From positions 1 to 7,315 of the forward strand of contig JAJFMI010000137.1 in the NCBI GenBank assembly GCA_021772235.1: a stretch of DNA of 7,315 bases, in the 5' to 3' direction. The translations under genes and the position numbers were made by a program. Shown in pieces: positions 6,446 through 7,315 of the stretch; positions within the stretch are counted from its first letter, which is position 1; every line of letters begins with the position of its first letter. The stretch is from Chlamydiota bacterium (GTDB lineage: Bacteria > Chlamydiota > Chlamydiia > Chlamydiales > JAJFMI01). The notes under the pieces are model-generated. The model saw only the letters and a program-made list of their open reading frames with translations. It was not told the DNA's origin and did no database searches.

Positions 6446-6474
6446 TTGATTTATCATTCTTTTATGGGTAAACT
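6446..6474 (+). promoter_or_regulatory. miaB: Probable promoter for miaB
   Basis: TTGATT (6446-6451), a 17-base spacer and TAAACT (6469-6474) lie just before miaB. Each hexamer matches consensus at four of six positions. The -10 ends only eight bases before the ATG, so the transcript would start within one to three bases of it and be essentially leaderless. This fits the absence of a ribosome site. The -35 lies three bases from the -35 of the rplM promoter. Confidence 0.45.
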
Positions 6475-6482
6475 CAGTTGTT

Positions 6483-7315
6483 ATGAGCACGTTACGAAAT
6501 CCAAAAAGTTACTTTATAAAAACATACGGCTGCCAGATGAATGAGCTCGACTCTGAAATCATGCATGGTCAGCTTAAACGACGCGGTCTTTCCCGCGCTT
6601 TAACTGAGGAGCAAGCAGATCTTTTAATTTTCAACACTTGTTCCATTCGCGATCTAGCTGAGCGCAAAGCGATGGGCAAGATTGGCATCCTAGGCCGATC
6701 TAAGTCGCACCGCCCTATTATTGGTGTGACCGGCTGTATGGCTATGGCTAAAAAAGAGACTCTTTTTCGAAAATTGCCTAATGTAGACTTTGTTTTAGGC
6801 ACAAATAATATTACTGATTTGAATCTTGTGCTCGATGAAGTGATCGAGGGAAAAAAAAGCTTTAAAACAGACGATCGATTTGAGGAAAACCTCGACTATC
6901 TTGTGGCAGAACGCGACGATAAAGTAAAAGCTTACGTATCGATTATCCGTGGCTGTGACAAATTTTGCACTTACTGCGTAGTTCCTTATACACGCGGTAA
7001 GGAAGTATCTAGGCCTCCAGAGAGTATTGAAGAAGAGGTAAAAAAGCTTGCAGATGCAGGTTATAAAGAAATCACTCTTCTCGGACAGAATGTCAACAGC
7101 TATGGAAAAGATATGCCCGACTGGAAATGTCTTTTTCACGACCTTCTTCACCGCCTCGACAAAATTGATGGCATCGAACGCGTTCGCTTTATGACTTCCC
7201 ATCCAATCGATATCACACGCGAATTGATGGAAGCCATTCGCGATCTTCCCACGCTCTGTGAATTTGTCCATTTCCCTATCCAAGCAGGCTCTTCGCGCAT
7301 CTTAAAAAAGATGCA
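6483..7315 (+). CDS. miaB: tRNA-2-methylthio-N6-dimethylallyladenosine synthase, 5' part
   Basis: MiaB is a radical-SAM methylthiotransferase that adds a methylthio group to N6-isopentenyl-A37 of tRNAs. The 277 codons in the window are open to the edge; the full protein would be about 440-470 aa, so the C-terminal part and TRAM domain lie outside. The N-terminal methylthiotransferase domain supplies the three auxiliary-cluster cysteines: C17 in YGCQMNELDSE, C53 in NTCSIRDLAERK and C85 in TGCMA. The radical-SAM cluster motif CxxxCxxC is C158, C162 and C165 in RGCDKFCTYCVVPYTRG. GQNVNSYG at 201-208 and the SHP segment at 239-241 are family blocks that support MiaB over RimO or MtaB. The ATG at 6483 is the only fitting start; the ATG at 6464 is out of frame. 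No Shine-Dalgarno is seen. Confidence 0.95.
   Translation, partial: MSTLRNPKSYFIKTYGCQMNELDSEIMHGQLKRRGLSRALTEEQADLLIFNTCSIRDLAERKAMGKIGILGRSKSHRPIIGVTGCMAMAKKETLFRKLPNVDFVLGTNNITDLNLVLDEVIEGKKSFKTDDRFEENLDYLVAERDDKVKAYVSIIRGCDKFCTYCVVPYTRGKEVSRPPESIEEEVKKLADAGYKEITLLGQNVNSYGKDMPDWKCLFHDLLHRLDKIDGIERVRFMTSHPIDITRELMEAIRDLPTLCEFVHFPIQAGSSRILKKM

Noticed and set aside
6464..6544. ATG at 6464 as the miaB start
   Set aside because: It is 19 bases from the ATG at 6483 and out of frame, ending at a TGA near 6544.
6795..7283. 162-codon open frame on the minus strand
   Set aside because: It lies wholly opposite miaB, whose radical-SAM and cysteine motifs are unmistakable. The frame has no recognisable family pattern.

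Overview
The window looks like chromosomal DNA of a Chlamydiae-type bacterium. It more likely comes from an environmental, amoeba-associated lineage than from Chlamydiaceae. The S9 and L13 proteins closely resemble, from memory, those of Chlamydia. A tilS gene divergent from a YjgP/YjgQ (LptF/LptG) pair also recalls the mesJ-CT839-CT838 neighbourhood of C. trachomatis. This placement is inference from recollection and no search was run.

Layout. (1) Positions 82-939, minus strand: tilS, a short-form tRNA(Ile)-lysidine synthetase, divergent from the next block with only 36 bp between start codons. (2) Positions 976-3799, plus strand: a tightly overlapping three-gene operon of lptF-like and lptG-like LPS export permeases and a PAP2-superfamily membrane phosphatase. 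(3) Positions 3759-5365, minus strand: an ATPase_2/DUF234-type AAA+ gene, tail-to-tail with the phosphatase gene (41-bp overlap) and broken near its 5' end. (4) Positions 5126-5284: a 159-bp foldback element inserted in that ATPase gene. (5) Positions 5366-5533: intergenic DNA with a strong inverted repeat beside a TATAAT box, and the intrinsic terminator of the ribosomal operon. (6) Positions 5534-6382, minus strand: rplM-rpsI. (7) From 6483, plus strand: the first 277 codons of miaB, running off the window and divergent from rplM over a 100-bp region with back-to-back promoters.

The main discovery is the 159-bp element. It is symmetric about position 5205, so almost all of it can fold into one long hairpin. 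It sits at a CTAG target and duplicates TA (or CTAG), as IS630/Tc1-mariner elements do. It encodes nothing, so it is best read as a MITE that needs a transposase supplied from elsewhere. Removing the element with one target copy (161 bp) restores an uninterrupted 481-codon ATPase with a textbook Walker A motif, GRRRVGKT. In its present form the gene cannot make a Walker A-containing protein from an ATG, GTG or TTG codon. The remaining 418 codons are open and show no decay, which suggests a recent insertion.

The other genes are housekeeping functions: tRNA modification (tilS, miaB), ribosomal proteins, and outer-membrane lipid export. The phosphatase at the end of the lptFG operon may act on a lipid A or undecaprenyl-pyrophosphate substrate.
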